Assembly: GCA_946622835.1 (NCBI GenBank)
Contig: CAMOQI010000082.1
Coordinates: 1 to 5,345 of the forward strand
Reading direction: 5' to 3'
Source: an uncultured Candidatus Melainabacteria bacterium
GTDB taxonomy: Bacteria; Cyanobacteriota; Vampirovibrionia; Gastranaerophilales; Gastranaerophilaceae
Length of the DNA: 5,345 bases
Shown: positions 5,196-5,345 of the stretch, in pieces
Position numbering within the stretch: the first letter of the stretch is position 1
Layout: each line of letters opens with the position of its first letter
Program-made: the position numbers and the translations under genes
Notes under the pieces: generated by a model
Seen by the model: only the letters and a program-made list of their open reading frames with translations
Database searches by the model: none
What the model was told of the DNA's origin: nothing

Positions 5196-5215
5196 TGCGC
5201 GTCATTCAGAGCGCA
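5196..5215. repeat. TGCGC/GCGCA inverted repeat in a repeat-like GC-richer patch
   Basis: TGCGC (5196-5200) and GCGCA (5211-5215) enclose GTCATTCAGA. The wording CGTCATTCAGAGCGCAGCG resembles short dispersed intergenic repeats that I recall from many bacterial genomes; I cannot verify this here. It lies in the gene-free stretch 5142-5345, where I see no open reading frame worth calling. GTGGTAAAT occurs on either side of it (5158-5166 and 5219-5227). Confidence 0.4.
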
Positions 5216-5240
5216 GCGGTGGTAAATGTATGTAGAAGCA

Positions 5241-5276
5241 GGATAAGTCCGATAAGTTTAATAAGTCGGATAAGTT
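5241..5276. repeat. Four tandem 9-bp repeats, consensus NGATAAGTY
   Basis: The units GGATAAGTC, CGATAAGTT, TAATAAGTC and GGATAAGTT follow each other without a gap. ATAAGT is invariant, and the last base alternates C, T, C, T, hinting at an 18-bp higher unit. There is no gene here, so it is an intergenic microsatellite-like array. Confidence 0.85.
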
Positions 5277-5312
5277 CGTTGCGGTTTTATTTATTCACCG
5301 TATTTTCCCCTA

Positions 5313-5329
5313 TCTCTCCTTGGGAGAGA
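5313..5329. repeat. TCTCTCC-TTG-GGAGAGA hairpin
   Basis: A perfect 7-bp stem (5313-5319 with 5323-5329) and a 3-base loop lie close to the window end, with no T-run after them. In style it resembles the CCCTCCC/GGGAGGG hairpin at 2392-2416 and probably belongs to a dispersed repeat that continues beyond the window. Confidence 0.55.
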
Positions 5330-5345
5330 AAAGAATTTCAATGCG

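Overview
This is a low-GC bacterial window. Almost all protein-coding sequence lies on the + strand, in the order: end of an unidentified gene, a FtsB/DivIC-type cell-division protein, a long TPR protein, a 500-base repeat-rich non-coding gap, a secreted protein with a zinc-metallopeptidase motif, an antisense relic of an XRE-family regulator, a carboxyl-terminal processing protease (CtpA, family S41), a tRNA-Cys(GCA), and a second repeat-rich non-coding stretch that runs off the end. Genetic code 11 works throughout, and one gene starts with TTG.

The host looks like a Gram-negative-type (two-membrane) AT-rich bacterium. The CtpA N-terminal domain, with its YYDPNFNNQYW segment, resembles the cyanobacterial/chloroplast CtpA type. 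The GTAGGGTGGGCAAAGC-type palindrome after the TPR gene is, from memory, of a kind common in cyanobacterial genomes. Together with the very low GC content this suggests a non-photosynthetic relative of Cyanobacteria (Melainabacteria/Gastranaerophilales-like). This is an inference of moderate to low confidence, because no phylogenetic marker is present.

Positions 1-758: the last 80 residues of an upstream protein end in an alternating aromatic strand that could be an outer-membrane barrel end. A near-consensus promoter (TTGTAA-17-TATAAT) then drives a two-gene operon, the septum-formation-initiator protein (309-758) and the TPR protein (772-2343), which are 13 bases apart.

Positions 2344-2865: the gap has two very different halves. 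Positions 2355-2526 are GC-richer and fold into five successive hairpins, the last being an intrinsic terminator. Positions 2530-2808 are extremely AT-rich and carry five copies of the decamer TTTTCTACAA, two of them in a perfect 15-bp inverted repeat. The decamer differs at two positions from the classical DnaA box TTATCCACA and at one from the TTTTCCACA form recalled from cyanobacteria. This is the most intriguing part of the window.

Positions 2809-3549: a TATAAT promoter and a GGAG ribosome-binding site set the start of an exported HEALH protein at 2866, not at the upstream ATG at 2845. Positions 3556-3687 (- strand) hold the C-terminal half of an XRE helix-turn-helix domain without its N-terminus, so it is a gene relic.

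Positions 3757-5345: CtpA has an intact Ser/Lys catalytic dyad. It is followed by a textbook promoter and a complete tRNA-Cys, then by a mosaic of short repeats that includes four tandem 9-bp units. The division protein and TPR gene probably share a transcript. The other genes look like separate transcription units, and no pathway clearly links them apart from a general theme of cell-envelope function.
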